NCBI RefSeq assembly: GCF_002807685.1
Contig: NZ_PEAX01000001.1
Location: 682,001-746,000 of the forward strand
Direction of reading: 5' to 3'
DNA from: Neoalteromonas flava
GTDB taxonomy: Bacteria; Pseudomonadota; Gammaproteobacteria; Enterobacterales; Alteromonadaceae
Length of the DNA stretch: 64,000 nt
Positions 26,202 through 35,653 of the stretch are shown here, one piece after another. Numbering within the stretch: position 1 is the stretch's first letter; every line of letters starts with the position of its first letter. A program made the translations under genes and the position numbers. The notes under the pieces were generated by a model that worked only from the letters and a program-made list of their open reading frames with translations, did not search any database and had not been told where the DNA came from.

Positions 26202-27038
26202 TTAGGAGAATATTACTTTTGCTTGGTCGCGCATGTCTTTAAATTCGTCGCTGTCTAACTCTTTTACATCGGCGACTACACCGCGTTGCAATGCGAGGTT
26301 GAATACAGCATCTTTCTGACTTTCCATCTGGCCACTAACGGAAGCGCCAACACGCACAAAATCAAGGTAGGTCAGATTTGCAGGAATGATTGATAAATCT
26401 TTCCAACTTGCCGCGACACTGGAAAAGTCAGTTGAGAATCCCCACGCATCCATTATCGCTGCGCCGATCTTGCCCGACATTTTGTCGATTGCATCCTCAA
26501 GAAACGTTGGATTGGCAAAGACTTCAGCATGGCGCTCAGCCTCTGTGAGAATTGGCAATACTCCAATTTTGGATACCAATGCCGCCAATGTTGCTGAATC
26601 CAGTTGCAACTCGCGTTTTTTGGTACGCTGAGTATACATCTGTAGCGCTGCCATCGTATTCGCTGCAATATCCACGGTTTTTTCCCACTCGCGTTTGAGA
26701 TATTCAGCAACCACGTCATTTTTCGAAACGAAAAGTTGTTCCATCGCTAACGCAGTTGCAATGTTCTTTATCTGGCGCAAACCAATTCGGGTTACCGCTT
26801 GGCTCACGGAACTCACTTTTACCGTGCGTCCCATATAAGCGCTATTTGAAATTTTTATCATGCGAGCGCTTAAAGATGGATCCTGCGAAATGACATCTGA
26901 CATTGCATTTAGGTTAATTTCAGGATCATCCGCCGCCTTCCTAACCTTTAGAGCTATCGCCGGTAAAGTCGGCAAAACCAGAGTATCGTTATTAATTTTT
27001 TCGGTAAGAATCGTTAACAGAGCGTTTTGTGTTGACAT
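26202..27038 (-). CDS. HDOD-domain signalling protein
   Basis: 278 residues forming one HDOD domain: LPTLPAIALKVRKAADDPEINLNAM, SQDPSLSARMIKISNSAYMG and AVTRIGLRQIKNIATALAM are the conserved helices of this metal-independent HD-like fold. Proteins of this type act in signalling and stress or motility control, often beside cyclic-di-GMP pathways. There is no receiver, GGDEF or EAL domain attached. Single-gene unit with a long (about 287-base) upstream region. Confidence 0.85.
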   Translation of the reverse strand: MSTQNALLTILTEKINNDTLVLPTLPAIALKVRKAADDPEINLNAMSDVISQDPSLSARMIKISNSAYMGRTVKVSSVSQAVTRIGLRQIKNIATALAMEQLFVSKNDVVAEYLKREWEKTVDIAANTMAALQMYTQRTKKRELQLDSATLAALVSKIGVLPILTEAERHAEVFANPTFLEDAIDKMSGKIGAAIMDAWGFSTDFSSVAASWKDLSIIPANLTYLDFVRVGASVSGQMESQKDAVFNLALQRGVVADVKELDSDEFKDMRDQAKVIFS

Positions 27039-27324
27039 GTTTTTGCCTTATGTAACCGCGAATGGCGAGACTGACTTTTTTTGTTATCTGGTTATAGCGT
27101 AAACGATTCAGCATGACAGTCAATTGGAAAGTGCGTTTGATGCTTGATCAAAATCAACTCAGACGACGCTTGCGACAATTGCGATAGCAATACAATGACT
27201 CGCAATGCGGTTTACCTAATTTACTGAGAGACATCTAGCGGCGCATTGGATATTAGTCAAATGAGCTACAATTCAGGTATGCTAATAACTCAATATAACA
27301 ATAACGACAAAAGAGAACTTTATC

Positions 27325-29013
27325 GTGCGAACGTCCTTTAAAACAACCCTACTGTGCAGCAGCGTAATCGCTGCCTGTGCGACACTTTTTGCGTGTTCGA
27401 AACAACCCGCTCCTGACACTAATACCGGTCCCGTTGCGGCAACGCCCAGCAGTATTGAGTATTTAGGTTCACCAGAACGACTATCCATCTATTATCCAGT
27501 CGATCTAACCGCTGATTTAAGCCATTTGTCAGCAAACCAGAAAGCGATGGTGGGTTTACTGATCGATGCGTCTGAAATAATGGACGACCTGTTTTGGCAA
27601 CAGGCATTTGGTGGTGATAAAAATACTTTCTTAGCAAACCTAGAAGATAATGCCGTGCGTCATTTTGCGACGATTAATTACGGCCCTTGGGATCGCTTAG
27701 CCGGAGACCAAGTATTTTTAAGTGGGTTTGACAAAAAAGCGGCTGGCGCTCAATTTTACCCTACAGATATGACCAAGAGTGAATTTGACGCGGCAGAATT
27801 TACCGATAAAGCAGGGTTATACAGCATGGTTGAACGCGATGCCGCAGGCAACCTTATCGCCGTTCCCTATTCACAAAAATTTACTGAGGAATTAACTCAA
27901 GCTGCTAATTTATTGCGCCAGGCAGCTGAACTTGCCGACGATCAAGAATTTGCCAATTACCTTAATCTTCGTGCTGACGCTTTACTCACTGATCAATATC
28001 AAGCGTCTGATATGGCTTGGATGGATATGAAGAATAATCCAATTGAGTTGGTGTACGGTCCAATTGAAACCTACGAAGACCAGCTCTACGGTTATCGCGC
28101 CGCATTTGAATCGTATGTACTGATTAAGGATCTTGCGTGGAGCGAGCGTTTGGCTAAATTCGCGGCATTTTTACCCGCATTGCAGCAGGGCTTGCCGGTT
28201 CCAGATGCCTACAAAGCGGAAATGCCGGGCGCGAACGCCGATCTCAATGCCTACGATGTGGTTTACTACGCTGGGCACAGCAACGCAGGTAGCAAGACAA
28301 TTGCAATTAATCTGCCCAATGACGAAGAAGTTCAGTTAGCCAAGGGCACACGACGCTTACAACTAAAAAATGCTATGCGTGCCAAGTTCGATCATATCCT
28401 CGTCCCCATCGCTGAAGAGTTAATCGTACCAGAGCAACGCAAGCACATTACCTTTGATGCTTTTTTTGCCAATACCATGTTTCATGAAGTTGCGCACGGC
28501 CTAGGTATCAAGAATACCCTGAATGGTGAAGGTACTGTTCGGGCTGCGTTAAAAGAGCATGCGTCTGCGCTCGAAGAAGGCAAAGCCGACATTTTAGGCT
28601 TGTACATGGTGCAACAACTTTTAGAACAAGGTGAAATCACTGAGGGTACTTTGGAAGACTATTACACCACCTTTATGGCTGGCATCTTCCGTTCTGTGCG
28701 TTTTGGCGCTTCTTCCGCACATGGTCGGGCGAACATGATCCGATTTAATTTCTTCGCTGAACAAGGTGCATTCACGCGCAACGCTGAAGGCCAGTATCGC
28801 GTAGACATGGAAAAGATGGACGCTGCTATCGCGGCACTATCTCAGACCATATTGGTTCTACAAGGTGATGGCGATTATGCTGGGGTTGCTGGGTTAGTGG
28901 CTGACAAAGGGGTCATCAAAGAACAGCTGGCAGCTGATCTGGAGCGCCTTGCACAAGCGAATATACCAGTGGATATTCACTTCGAGCAAGGCAAGCAAAT
29001 CTTAGGGTTATAA
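27325..29013 (+). CDS. Lipoprotein metallopeptidase, M49 (dipeptidyl-peptidase III)-like
   Basis: 562 residues starting at GTG 27325. Lipobox CATLFACSK near residue 24. The zinc-binding motif is HEVAH (residues 387-391) with a third ligand in EEGKAD (residues 417-422), matching the M49 arrangement except that the classical M49 motif is the hexapeptide HEXXGH. Family members of this bacterial branch are zinc-dependent hydrolases; the substrate is unknown. It ends one base before the convergent HIT gene stop. Confidence 0.75.
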   Translation: MRTSFKTTLLCSSVIAACATLFACSKQPAPDTNTGPVAATPSSIEYLGSPERLSIYYPVDLTADLSHLSANQKAMVGLLIDASEIMDDLFWQQAFGGDKNTFLANLEDNAVRHFATINYGPWDRLAGDQVFLSGFDKKAAGAQFYPTDMTKSEFDAAEFTDKAGLYSMVERDAAGNLIAVPYSQKFTEELTQAANLLRQAAELADDQEFANYLNLRADALLTDQYQASDMAWMDMKNNPIELVYGPIETYEDQLYGYRAAFESYVLIKDLAWSERLAKFAAFLPALQQGLPVPDAYKAEMPGANADLNAYDVVYYAGHSNAGSKTIAINLPNDEEVQLAKGTRRLQLKNAMRAKFDHILVPIAEELIVPEQRKHITFDAFFANTMFHEVAHGLGIKNTLNGEGTVRAALKEHASALEEGKADILGLYMVQQLLEQGEITEGTLEDYYTTFMAGIFRSVRFGASSAHGRANMIRFNFFAEQGAFTRNAEGQYRVDMEKMDAAIAALSQTILVLQGDGDYAGVAGLVADKGVIKEQLAADLERLAQANIPVDIHFEQGKQILGL

Positions 29014-29014
29014 A

Positions 29015-29383
29015 TCACTCAAGTTTTTTCGGCCGCTCTGTATAGGGCGGCCAGCCCAACAGTTTGCCTGCCAATACATGCAAGTGAATGTGATAAACCG
29101 TCTGACCGCCAAATTCATTGCAATTCATCACTGTGCGAAAGCCTTCGGTAGCAAAACCCTTTTGTTTGGCCAGCTCGGCTGCAACCCAATAGAGATGCCC
29201 CACCAGCTCGCGATCGGCTTGTCCGATATCGTTGATGGTAGCGATCCGTTTTTTGGGGATAACCAAAAAGTGCACAGGCGCTTGCGGATTGATGTCATTG
29301 AACGCCAGTGCAATGTCATCTTCATAAATTATATCCGCAGGAATGCTACGGTCGATGATCTTATCAAAAATGGTTTCGCTCAT
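29015..29383 (-). CDS. hinT: HIT family (HinT-like) nucleotide hydrolase
   Basis: A 122-residue histidine triad protein: VYHIHLHVLAGK carries the HxHxH motif, with the upstream IIYEDDIALAFNDINPQAPVHFL of the HinT branch. It hydrolyses AMP-N and AMP-acyl phosphoramidate-type bonds. It is followed downstream at 29013 by the convergent peptidase; uppP starts 21 bases upstream of its gene on the same strand. Confidence 0.9.
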   Translation of the reverse strand: MSETIFDKIIDRSIPADIIYEDDIALAFNDINPQAPVHFLVIPKKRIATINDIGQADRELVGHLYWVAAELAKQKGFATEGFRTVMNCNEFGGQTVYHIHLHVLAGKLLGWPPYTERPKKLE

Positions 29384-29403
29384 TTACTCTGCTCCGAAAA
29401 CGA

Positions 29404-30204
29404 TTATCCAAACACAAACCATAGCAGGATAACACCCAGCGCCAAACGATAAATCACAAACGGCAACATACCGATCCGCGATATCCAATTTAAAAACAAG
29501 TAGATACACAAATAGGCGCTAATGAATGAGAACCCAGCGCCGTAGAACAAAGCCGTCCAATCGACGCCCTCACCTTCCTTGAGCAGATCGAGCGTAGCCA
29601 GCAAACCCGCGCCTAAAATAGCAGGGATAGATAACAAAAAAGAGAAGCGTGCAGCACTTTCGCGGTCAAAACCGAGCATCAAGCTGGCTGTCATCGTAAT
29701 ACCAGAGCGCGAGGTTCCGGGGATTAACGCTAAAATTTGAGCTACACCGATAAAAATCGCATGTCCCCAGCGCATTTGTGACATTTTACGGCTCAACTTG
29801 GCTGTTGCGTCCGCGTACCACAGCAATAAACCAAAGCCAATCGTTGTTGCAGCCATCACTAATGCAGTTCGCGCATTCACTTCGATCCAATCTTTGAGTA
29901 GAAAGCCAACCACAATGATAGGTAAGGTCGCAATAACAATTGACCAGGCAAGTCGACTGTCATCCGATTGTTGACGAGTAAAGCCAGATTGCACAAAACC
30001 TACGGTCAGACGCATAACATCTTGGCGCAGGTAGATAAGCACAGCGAGGAGACTGCCAACATGCACCGCCACATCAAAGGCCAAGCCTTGGGTTCGCCAA
30101 CCCAACAGTTCCGCAGGCAATAATAAGTGCGCAGAGCTGGATATGGGCAGAAATTCAGTGATCCCCTGAATGATGGCTAAAATGATAATTTCAAATAGCG
30201 TCAT
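29404..30204 (-). CDS. uppP: Undecaprenyl-diphosphatase UppP (BacA)
   Basis: 266 residues, eight or so membrane segments, with the family motifs QGITEFLPISSSAHL (N-terminus) and PGTSRSGITM (phosphatase active site). It dephosphorylates undecaprenyl diphosphate for peptidoglycan and O-antigen synthesis and gives bacitracin resistance. It overlaps folK by 14 bases, so they are co-transcribed. Confidence 0.93.
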   Translation of the reverse strand: MTLFEIIILAIIQGITEFLPISSSAHLLLPAELLGWRTQGLAFDVAVHVGSLLAVLIYLRQDVMRLTVGFVQSGFTRQQSDDSRLAWSIVIATLPIIVVGFLLKDWIEVNARTALVMAATTIGFGLLLWYADATAKLSRKMSQMRWGHAIFIGVAQILALIPGTSRSGITMTASLMLGFDRESAARFSFLLSIPAILGAGLLATLDLLKEGEGVDWTALFYGAGFSFISAYLCIYLFLNWISRIGMLPFVIYRLALGVILLWFVFG

Positions 30205-30706
30205 AACGTGGCGAACTCCAGTCGAAAACTACGGGCCATAATTTTTGTTTACTCTTATCGTATGCTTGCCACATTTGCTGATAAGTTTCACCCAATACGG
30301 GATGTTGATGCTTGGGTACTAGCTCAGCCAGCGGCTGCAAAACGAAGGCATTGTGAAGTATTTCTTCGCGCGGCAATACCACTGGCGAAGAAATTACTAA
30401 TGAATCATAGGTGAGTAAGTCTAAATCCAGTGTGCGCGAGGCAAATTTCTTTTCACTGCGCTTGCGGCCATTGTCCTGTTCGATTTTCTTCAGCACTTGG
30501 CACACTTCTATGACCGACTTATCGGTATATGCGCCAACCACAAGATTATAAAACGCTGCGCCAGCGAACCCCACCGACTCACTTTCGTAAACCGACGAGA
30601 CCTCAATATCAGCGAACATTTGAGACAAAGCGTTAACACCCGCACGGGTGTGTTTTTCACGTTCAATATTCGAACCTAGGCTGATTAATATGTAATGTTC
30701 GTTCAC
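30191..30706 (-). CDS. folK: HPPK, 6-hydroxymethyl-dihydropterin pyrophosphokinase FolK
   Basis: A 171-residue HPPK: LGSNIEREKHTRAGV at the N-terminus, the motif KKFASRTLDLDLLTYD (metal-binding DLDLL) near residue 100, and VLPREEILHNAFVLQPLAEL. It transfers pyrophosphate from ATP to the pterin in folate synthesis. It overlaps folB by 4 bases and uppP by 14. Confidence 0.92.
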   Translation of the reverse strand: MNEHYILISLGSNIEREKHTRAGVNALSQMFADIEVSSVYESESVGFAGAAFYNLVVGAYTDKSVIEVCQVLKKIEQDNGRKRSEKKFASRTLDLDLLTYDSLVISSPVVLPREEILHNAFVLQPLAELVPKHQHPVLGETYQQMWQAYDKSKQKLWPVVFDWSSPRYDAI

Positions 30707-31053
30707 TGACCACGCACCAATCGCACAGCAACCACTTGAGCCTGCGGCAAAATGCCGGGCTTTTCAATCGTCATGTCAACACGAGTTAGCGGATACTCTG
30801 CTAAGAGTTTATCGCACAGTGTCTGCCCTAGTGCTTCTAACAATTCGAAATCACTGCCTGCCGCCACTGCTTCTAAGGTTGCTGCCACCGCTGCATAATC
30901 CACGGTATCGTTAACGTCATCGCTATGACAGGCGCGAGTAAGATCAGCGTCCATGACTAAGTCAACTCGAAGCTTGGTCAATTGGGTTCGCTCCCAATCA
31001 TAGACCCCAATAATAGTCTCCAGCTCCAACCCTTTAATCAGTATTTGTTCCAT
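30703..31053 (-). CDS. folB: Dihydroneopterin aldolase FolB
   Basis: 116 residues, with the family N-terminus ILIKGLELETIIGVYDWER and the conserved VDYAAVAATLEAV and IEKPGILP. It catalyses the aldolase or epimerase step preceding FolK. It overlaps folK by 4 bases (coupled). Upstream is the divergent plsY. Confidence 0.92.
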   Translation of the reverse strand: MEQILIKGLELETIIGVYDWERTQLTKLRVDLVMDADLTRACHSDDVNDTVDYAAVAATLEAVAAGSDFELLEALGQTLCDKLLAEYPLTRVDMTIEKPGILPQAQVVAVRLVRGQ

Positions 31054-31160
31054 GTTAAATCATACACTTGCGCACGTTAACCGCCAGAGGTTTGCAAGAC
31101 TGCTCAGACTAGTCTTACTGGCGGCTTTCTTGTAATGTGCCGGTAGTTTAACTTGAACTC

Positions 31161-31775
31161 ATGAACGATGACATGGTTGCATTGATAATTTTACTGGTTT
31201 GTGTGGCCTACCTGTGCGGTTCTCTTTCCAGCGCAGTGATGATTTGTCGTCTGTTTCAGTTACCCGATCCACGCTTTACTGGCTCAGGCAATCCCGGCGC
31301 AACCAATGTCTATCGCATTGGAGGACCAATCCCCGCAGTGCTGGTATTGGTCAGCGATATTCTTAAAGGCACTCTACCTACGTATGGAAGCTATTGGCTC
31401 GGCGTTGAACCCCTTTACCTAGGACTGATCGCAATTGCCGCCTGCTTGGGACATATTTTCCCACTGTTTTTTGGTTTTAAAGGTGGTAAGGCTGTCGCAA
31501 CTGCCTTTGGTGCGATGCTCCCTATTGGGCTTGGTCTTGCGGGCTTATTAATTGTATGTTGGATAGCGGTTGTCGCATTGACCGGTTATTCTTCGCTTGG
31601 TGCTTTGGTCGCCGTTGGATTAGCGCCACTTTTTGTTTGGTTTATTAAGCCAGCCTATACGCTGCCAGTGGCCATGCTGAGTATTCTGATTATCGCCCGC
31701 CACCATGAGAACATTGCGCGTTTATGGCAAGGTAAAGAAAGCAAAGTGTGGCAAAAAGGTAAAGCGCGCGAATAA
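31161..31775 (+). CDS. plsY: Glycerol-3-phosphate acyltransferase PlsY
   Basis: 204 residues with five membrane segments and the PlsY motifs [24 protein letters not shown] (phosphate-binding loop), [21 protein letters not shown]. It uses acyl-phosphate to make lysophosphatidate. It is transcribed divergently from folB and convergent with tsaD (14-base gap). An inner ATG at residue 5 (31173) is a possible alternative start. Confidence 0.93.
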   Translation: MNDDMVALIILLVCVAYLCGSLSSAVMICRLFQLPDPRFTGSGNPGATNVYRIGGPIPAVLVLVSDILKGTLPTYGSYWLGVEPLYLGLIAIAACLGHIFPLFFGFKGGKAVATAFGAMLPIGLGLAGLLIVCWIAVVALTGYSSLGALVAVGLAPLFVWFIKPAYTLPVAMLSILIIARHHENIARLWQGKESKVWQKGKARE

Positions 31776-31789
31776 TACCAACGGTTCGA

Positions 31790-32803
31790 TTAAATCGGTA
31801 ATAGGCTGTCGAGCGGCCAACGCGGCTTTGCCTTGCAGTCATAAGTGGTGCGCTCTCCTGCGAGCAGACGTTGGGCTCCCGCGTACGCAATCATTGCGCC
31901 ATTGTCGGTACAAAACGCTAAGTTTGGGTAAAACACTTCGCCCTTCAACTGCTGCATTAAATCAGCCATTTTCTCGCGCAGGACCAAATTGGCGCTGACG
32001 CCACCAGCGATCACCAAGCGGTTACCGTTAACCTGTTTGAGCGCACGCTTGCACTTTATGATAAGCGTGTCTACCACCGCCTCTTGAAAGGCATACGCAA
32101 TATTAGCCTTGGTTTGTTGATCCTCAGCGGCATCACGGATGGTATTGGCGGCAAAGGTTTTTAAGCCACTGAAACTAAAATCCAGTCCAGGGCGATCGGT
32201 CATTGGACGTGGAAATTGATAATGGCCAGGCTCACCTTGCTCAGCCAATTTCGCCAACATTGGGCCGCCAGGGTAGTCCAAACCCAGCAGTTTTGCGGTT
32301 TTATCAAAGGCTTCTCCGGCCGCATCATCGATAGATTCACCCAATACTTCATAATTACCGAGCCCTTGCACATTAACTAGCATGCTGTGACCGCCCGATA
32401 CGAGTAATGCAACGAAAGGATATTGCGGCTGCTCTGCTTCGAGCATGGGGGCCAACAAATGTCCTTCCATATGATGCACCCCAACGATCGGGATATCCCA
32501 CGCATAGCCTAACGCTTTGGCAACTGACGCTCCCACTAGCAATGCTCCCACGAGGCCCGGCCCTTGGGTAAAAGCAATACCTTCGATATCCTTGGCTTGC
32601 AGCTTAGCGTCATCGAGCGTTTGTTGGATAAGAGGGAGGATTTTGCGCACATGGTCGCGAGAGGCCAATTCAGGCACTACACCACCATAGTCAGCATGCA
32701 ACTTCACTTGACTATACAAGCAATGGGCTAACAAGCCTTGTTCGGTATCATAAATGGCAATACCGGTTTCGTCACATGAGGTTTCTATTCCTAAAACGCG
32801 CAT
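31790..32803 (-). CDS. tsaD: tRNA N6-threonylcarbamoyladenosine transferase TsaD
   Basis: 337 residues, the full TsaD length: [15 protein letters not shown]-terminus, HHMEGH metal-binding motif near residue 112, [22 protein letters not shown] and the C-terminal [16 protein letters not shown]. It installs t6A37 in ANN-decoding tRNAs with TsaB, TsaC and TsaE. It sits back-to-back with rpsU, the common gammaproteobacterial order. Confidence 0.96.
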   Translation of the reverse strand: MRVLGIETSCDETGIAIYDTEQGLLAHCLYSQVKLHADYGGVVPELASRDHVRKILPLIQQTLDDAKLQAKDIEGIAFTQGPGLVGALLVGASVAKALGYAWDIPIVGVHHMEGHLLAPMLEAEQPQYPFVALLVSGGHSMLVNVQGLGNYEVLGESIDDAAGEAFDKTAKLLGLDYPGGPMLAKLAEQGEPGHYQFPRPMTDRPGLDFSFSGLKTFAANTIRDAAEDQQTKANIAYAFQEAVVDTLIIKCKRALKQVNGNRLVIAGGVSANLVLREKMADLMQQLKGEVFYPNLAFCTDNGAMIAYAGAQRLLAGERTTYDCKAKPRWPLDSLLPI

Positions 32804-32871
32804 CTTTTTTCTTACCTACAATCAACTTTCGCGCGTAGTGTACGTGTTTGGCAGTTTTTAGCAAATACGAC

Positions 32872-32900
32872 TTTACTTCTGCGTCAGATATGATTAGAAT
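32872..32900 (+). promoter_or_regulatory. Sigma70 promoter of the rpsU-dnaG-rpoD operon
   Basis: TTTACT (32872-32877) and TAGAAT (32895-32900) with an exact 17-base spacer, in the divergent tsaD-rpsU region and reading to rpsU. Confidence 0.6.
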
Positions 32901-32915
32901 TTCGCACCATTTTTA

Positions 32916-32952
32916 ACCCGGGTGGAGTTTTCTCCTCAAATTAATGCCCGGT
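32916..32952 (+). other. Structured 5' leader of rpsU
   Basis: Nested pairing in the predicted leader: outer CCGGG (32918-32922) with CCCGG (32947-32951), and inner GGAG (32924-32927) with CTCC (32932-32935). It lies just downstream of the promoter and could serve S21 feedback or mRNA protection. No family is recognised. Confidence 0.4.
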
Positions 32953-32984
32953 AGAACACATTAAATTTTGAGGTGAAATCTTAG

Positions 32985-33200
32985 ATGCCTATCGTTAAAG
33001 TTAGAGAAAACGAGCCGTTTGACGTTGCTCTTCGTCGTTTTAAACGTTCATGTGAAAAAGCTGGTGTGCTTTCTGAAGTTCGTCGTCGCGAATTTTTCGA
33101 AAAGCCAACTTGGGAACGCAAGCGCAAAAAAGCTGCTGCTAAAAAGCGTCACATGAAAAAATTGGCTCGTGAAAACGCGCGTCGCGTAAAACTCTACTAA
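32985..33200 (+). CDS. rpsU: 30S ribosomal protein S21
   Basis: 71 residues, the exact gammaproteobacterial S21 length, with [21 protein letters not shown]-type N-terminus (cut here) and the basic C-terminus [18 protein letters not shown] ribosome binding site about 10 bases upstream. First gene of the macromolecular synthesis operon, so it is linked to replication (dnaG) and transcription (rpoD). Confidence 0.97.
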   Translation: MPIVKVRENEPFDVALRRFKRSCEKAGVLSEVRRREFFEKPTWERKRKKAAAKKRHMKKLARENARRVKLY

Positions 33201-33221
33201 GATAGAACGTTTTTACGATCA

Positions 33222-33246
33222 AACGCGCCGTTAAGGCGCGTTTTTG
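33222..33246 (+). terminator. Intrinsic terminator/attenuator after rpsU
   Basis: Stem ACGCGCC / GGCGCGT with a TTAAG-type loop followed by TTTTTG. It lies between rpsU and yqeY, and would lower transcription of dnaG and rpoD relative to rpsU, as in the E. coli operon. Confidence 0.75.
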
Positions 33247-33272
33247 TTTGTGTTGATAAAAAGGATCGCTGC

Positions 33273-33716
33273 ATGCCGTTAATTGATGAATTAAAAGAAG
33301 CGCAAAAAGATGCAATGCGCGCGAAAGATAAATTACGTTTAGGAACAATCCGCATGGCTCTAGCAGCCATAAAACAACGTGAAATTGATGAACGGATCAC
33401 GTTAACGGATAGCGATATTCTTGCTGTGATCACCAAGATGGTCAAACAACGCAAAGACGCTGCACAACAATTTGACGATGCCAAGCGTGCGGATCTCGCC
33501 GACAATGAACGCGCCGAAATAGTGATCTTGGAAACCTTCCTACCCCAGCCTCTTAGCGAAGATGAATTGGCCTATTTGATCAACCAAGCCATGACTGAAA
33601 CTGGCGCAAGCGGGATGCAAGACATGGGTAAAGTCATGGGTTGGTTGAAGCCAAAAGTCCAAGGGCGGGCTGATATGGGCGCACTCAGTGGCAAAATAAA
33701 AGCCAAACTCGGTTAG
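33273..33716 (+). CDS. yqeY: GatB/YqeY domain protein
   Basis: A 147-residue YqeY protein: LGTIRMALAAIKQREIDER, AEIVILETFLPQPLSEDEL and MGKVMGWLKPKVQGRADMG, related to the tRNA-binding tail domain of GatB. Its function is not established. It is a standard member of the rpsU-dnaG-rpoD neighbourhood. Confidence 0.92.
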   Translation: MPLIDELKEAQKDAMRAKDKLRLGTIRMALAAIKQREIDERITLTDSDILAVITKMVKQRKDAAQQFDDAKRADLADNERAEIVILETFLPQPLSEDELAYLINQAMTETGASGMQDMGKVMGWLKPKVQGRADMGALSGKIKAKLG

Positions 33717-33811
33717 TTTTACCCCTAGCGACCAGGCGCCAAAGGCGCTTGGCAGCTGATTCGAGTACTGCTACAGTTAGTCCCCTTTATTTATAGGAAT
33801 CTCCTTTCTGC

Positions 33812-35587
33812 ATGGCTGGCTTAATCCCGCGCGATTTTATTGAGGACATGATTGCCCGCACTGACATTGTGGAAATTGTGGATAGCCGGGTAAAACTCAA
33901 AAAAGCAGGGAAGAATTATCAAGCCTGCTGTCCTTTCCATAACGAAAAGTCACCCTCTTTCACGGTTAGCCAAGATAAACAGTTTTACCACTGTTTCGGT
34001 TGTGGTGCGCACGGCAACTCAGTCTCATTCTTAATGGAGTTTGACCGTTTAGAGTTTCCTGAGGCCATAGAAGAGTTGGCCCGCTATCACGGGGTTGAAG
34101 TGCCACGTGAAAAATCCAATTCGCCACAGAAACCCTCAGTCGGCAGAGAACAACTTGACGATGACTTTGCCTTAATGGAAAAAGCCACACGCTTTTTTCA
34201 ACACCAACTCAAGCAGCATGCACAATCTAACCGTGTTATCGAGTATCTTAAGCAGCGTGGTCTAAGTGGCGAAACAGTTAAGCATTGGGAAATCGGATAC
34301 GCCCCCTCCGAATGGGACGGTGTGCTCAAACAATTTGGTCAGGGGCCTAAACAGCAGCAACAGCTGCTGGACTTAAAACTGATCAGTGAAAACGATCGTG
34401 GCAAACGTTTTGATTTTTTCCGCGATCGCTTAATGTTTCCAATCCGCGATAAGCGTGGCCGCGTGGTCGGTTTCGGCGGACGGGTTTTCGAACAAGACGG
34501 TCCTAAATACCTGAATTCTCCAGAAACCCGGATTTTCCATAAAGGCAGTGAACTTTATGGCTTTTATCAAGCTCGCCAAGCGCACCGTAACTTGCCCCAA
34601 GTATTAGTGGTCGAGGGCTACATGGACGTTGTTGCTTTGTCGCAGCACGGTATTGACTATGCAGTCGCTGCGTTAGGCACCGCAACGACACCAGAACATA
34701 TCCAAATGTTGGTGCGTGCTACCGATGATATTATTTGCTGTTACGACGGCGACCGCGCCGGCAGAGAAGCTGCGTGGCGAGCTATGGAAAATGCTCTGGC
34801 TTACTTAAAAGACGGGATCACCATGCGCTTTTTGTTTCTCCCCGACGGTGAAGATCCCGACAGCTTGGTGCAAAAGATAGGAAAAACCGCGTTTGAAGAA
34901 AAGCTTAAAGACGCCCAACCGCTGTCAAAATTTCTATTTGATCGCCTGATGCAACAACACACCACCAGCACTTCCGAAGGCAAAGCGGCGTTAAAAGCCC
35001 ACGCCCAGCCTTTAATTGATAAAATTTTAGGTGAAAACCAGCGCGACATTTTAAATCAAGAGCTTAGTCGTTTATGTGGAGAGCGCGATCGCTACCAACG
35101 CGAACGTGATATTCAGCAAGCTAACGCGCGTTCAACGGCGCCGCAAAAGTCTAGCTATGGTGCCCCAAAAGCCAGTATCTCTCCCGTTCGCACCATGATC
35201 CGACTATTATTGGATAATCCAGCTCTTGCTGCACAATTGCCCGATATTGATTTTGCCTTCTTAAGTGACAGCCCAATTCTGGGCATGCCATTGCTCCAGT
35301 CTGTGCACACATTTTGTCAGCAAAATAGCCATGCCCACACAGGGATGGTACTAGAGTACTTTCGCGGCAAGCCTGAAGCCAGTCATCTTGCCAAGTTATT
35401 GCAACAAGAATTCTTAATCGATGACAGCGCTGCAAGTAAAGTCTTCACTGACAGCTTTAAAAAGTTAATCCACTGGCATTTTGAGCAGCGCATGGATGTA
35501 TTAATGAGCAAAGATCGCGTCCACGGACTGAGCCAAGCGGAAAAGCAAGAGCTGAATTTGTTAATGCAGGCTAAAAAGCCCGTTTGA
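33812..35587 (+). CDS. dnaG: DNA primase DnaG
   Basis: 591 residues: zinc-binding domain (CCPFHNEKSPSF and CFGCGAHGN, residues about 37-66), TOPRIM RNA-polymerase core (VVEGYMDVV and CCYDGDRAGR, metal-binding acidic residues) and a C-terminal DnaB-interacting region. It makes RNA primers for replication. It is preceded by a hairpin at 33732-33752 and an AGGA-type site. Confidence 0.97.
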   Translation: MAGLIPRDFIEDMIARTDIVEIVDSRVKLKKAGKNYQACCPFHNEKSPSFTVSQDKQFYHCFGCGAHGNSVSFLMEFDRLEFPEAIEELARYHGVEVPREKSNSPQKPSVGREQLDDDFALMEKATRFFQHQLKQHAQSNRVIEYLKQRGLSGETVKHWEIGYAPSEWDGVLKQFGQGPKQQQQLLDLKLISENDRGKRFDFFRDRLMFPIRDKRGRVVGFGGRVFEQDGPKYLNSPETRIFHKGSELYGFYQARQAHRNLPQVLVVEGYMDVVALSQHGIDYAVAALGTATTPEHIQMLVRATDDIICCYDGDRAGREAAWRAMENALAYLKDGITMRFLFLPDGEDPDSLVQKIGKTAFEEKLKDAQPLSKFLFDRLMQQHTTSTSEGKAALKAHAQPLIDKILGENQRDILNQELSRLCGERDRYQRERDIQQANARSTAPQKSSYGAPKASISPVRTMIRLLLDNPALAAQLPDIDFAFLSDSPILGMPLLQSVHTFCQQNSHAHTGMVLEYFRGKPEASHLAKLLQQEFLIDDSAASKVFTDSFKKLIHWHFEQRMDVLMSKDRVHGLSQAEKQELNLLMQAKKPV

Positions 35588-35591
35588 TGAC

Positions 35592-35619
35592 CTTGAAATT
35601 GAACATTTGATAACCATAT
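35592..35619 (+). promoter_or_regulatory. Sigma32-type heat-shock promoter before rpoD
   Basis: CTTGAAA (35592-35598) matches the sigma32 -35 consensus exactly; after 13 bases comes AACCATAT (35612-35619), 6 of 8 against CCCCATNT. It starts 5 bases after the dnaG stop, where E. coli also keeps a heat-shock promoter for rpoD (in E. coli inside dnaG). Confidence 0.6.
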
Positions 35620-35644
35620 TGTCTGGCAAGAATGGTGATTTATC

Positions 35645-35653
35645 TGCTATACT
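35645..35653 (+). promoter_or_regulatory. Extended -10 sigma70 promoter for rpoD
   Basis: TGCTATACT: the TGn extension followed by TATACT (35648-35653), about 180 bases upstream of the rpoD ATG. No good -35 is found at 17 bases, as expected for an extended -10 promoter. Confidence 0.45.

Noticed and set aside
27246-27272. TTGGAT and TACAAT as a promoter of the metallopeptidase gene
   Set aside because: The 15-base spacer is short and the match is moderate; not listed as a feature.
33732-33752. Hairpin CCAGGCGCC / GGCGCTTGG before dnaG as a terminator
   Set aside because: It has a G-T pair and no T-run; it may only affect mRNA shape.
35619-35653. TTGTCT as a -35 for the rpoD TATACT
   Set aside because: The spacing is 23 bases, too long for a sigma70 promoter; an extended -10 explains the element better.
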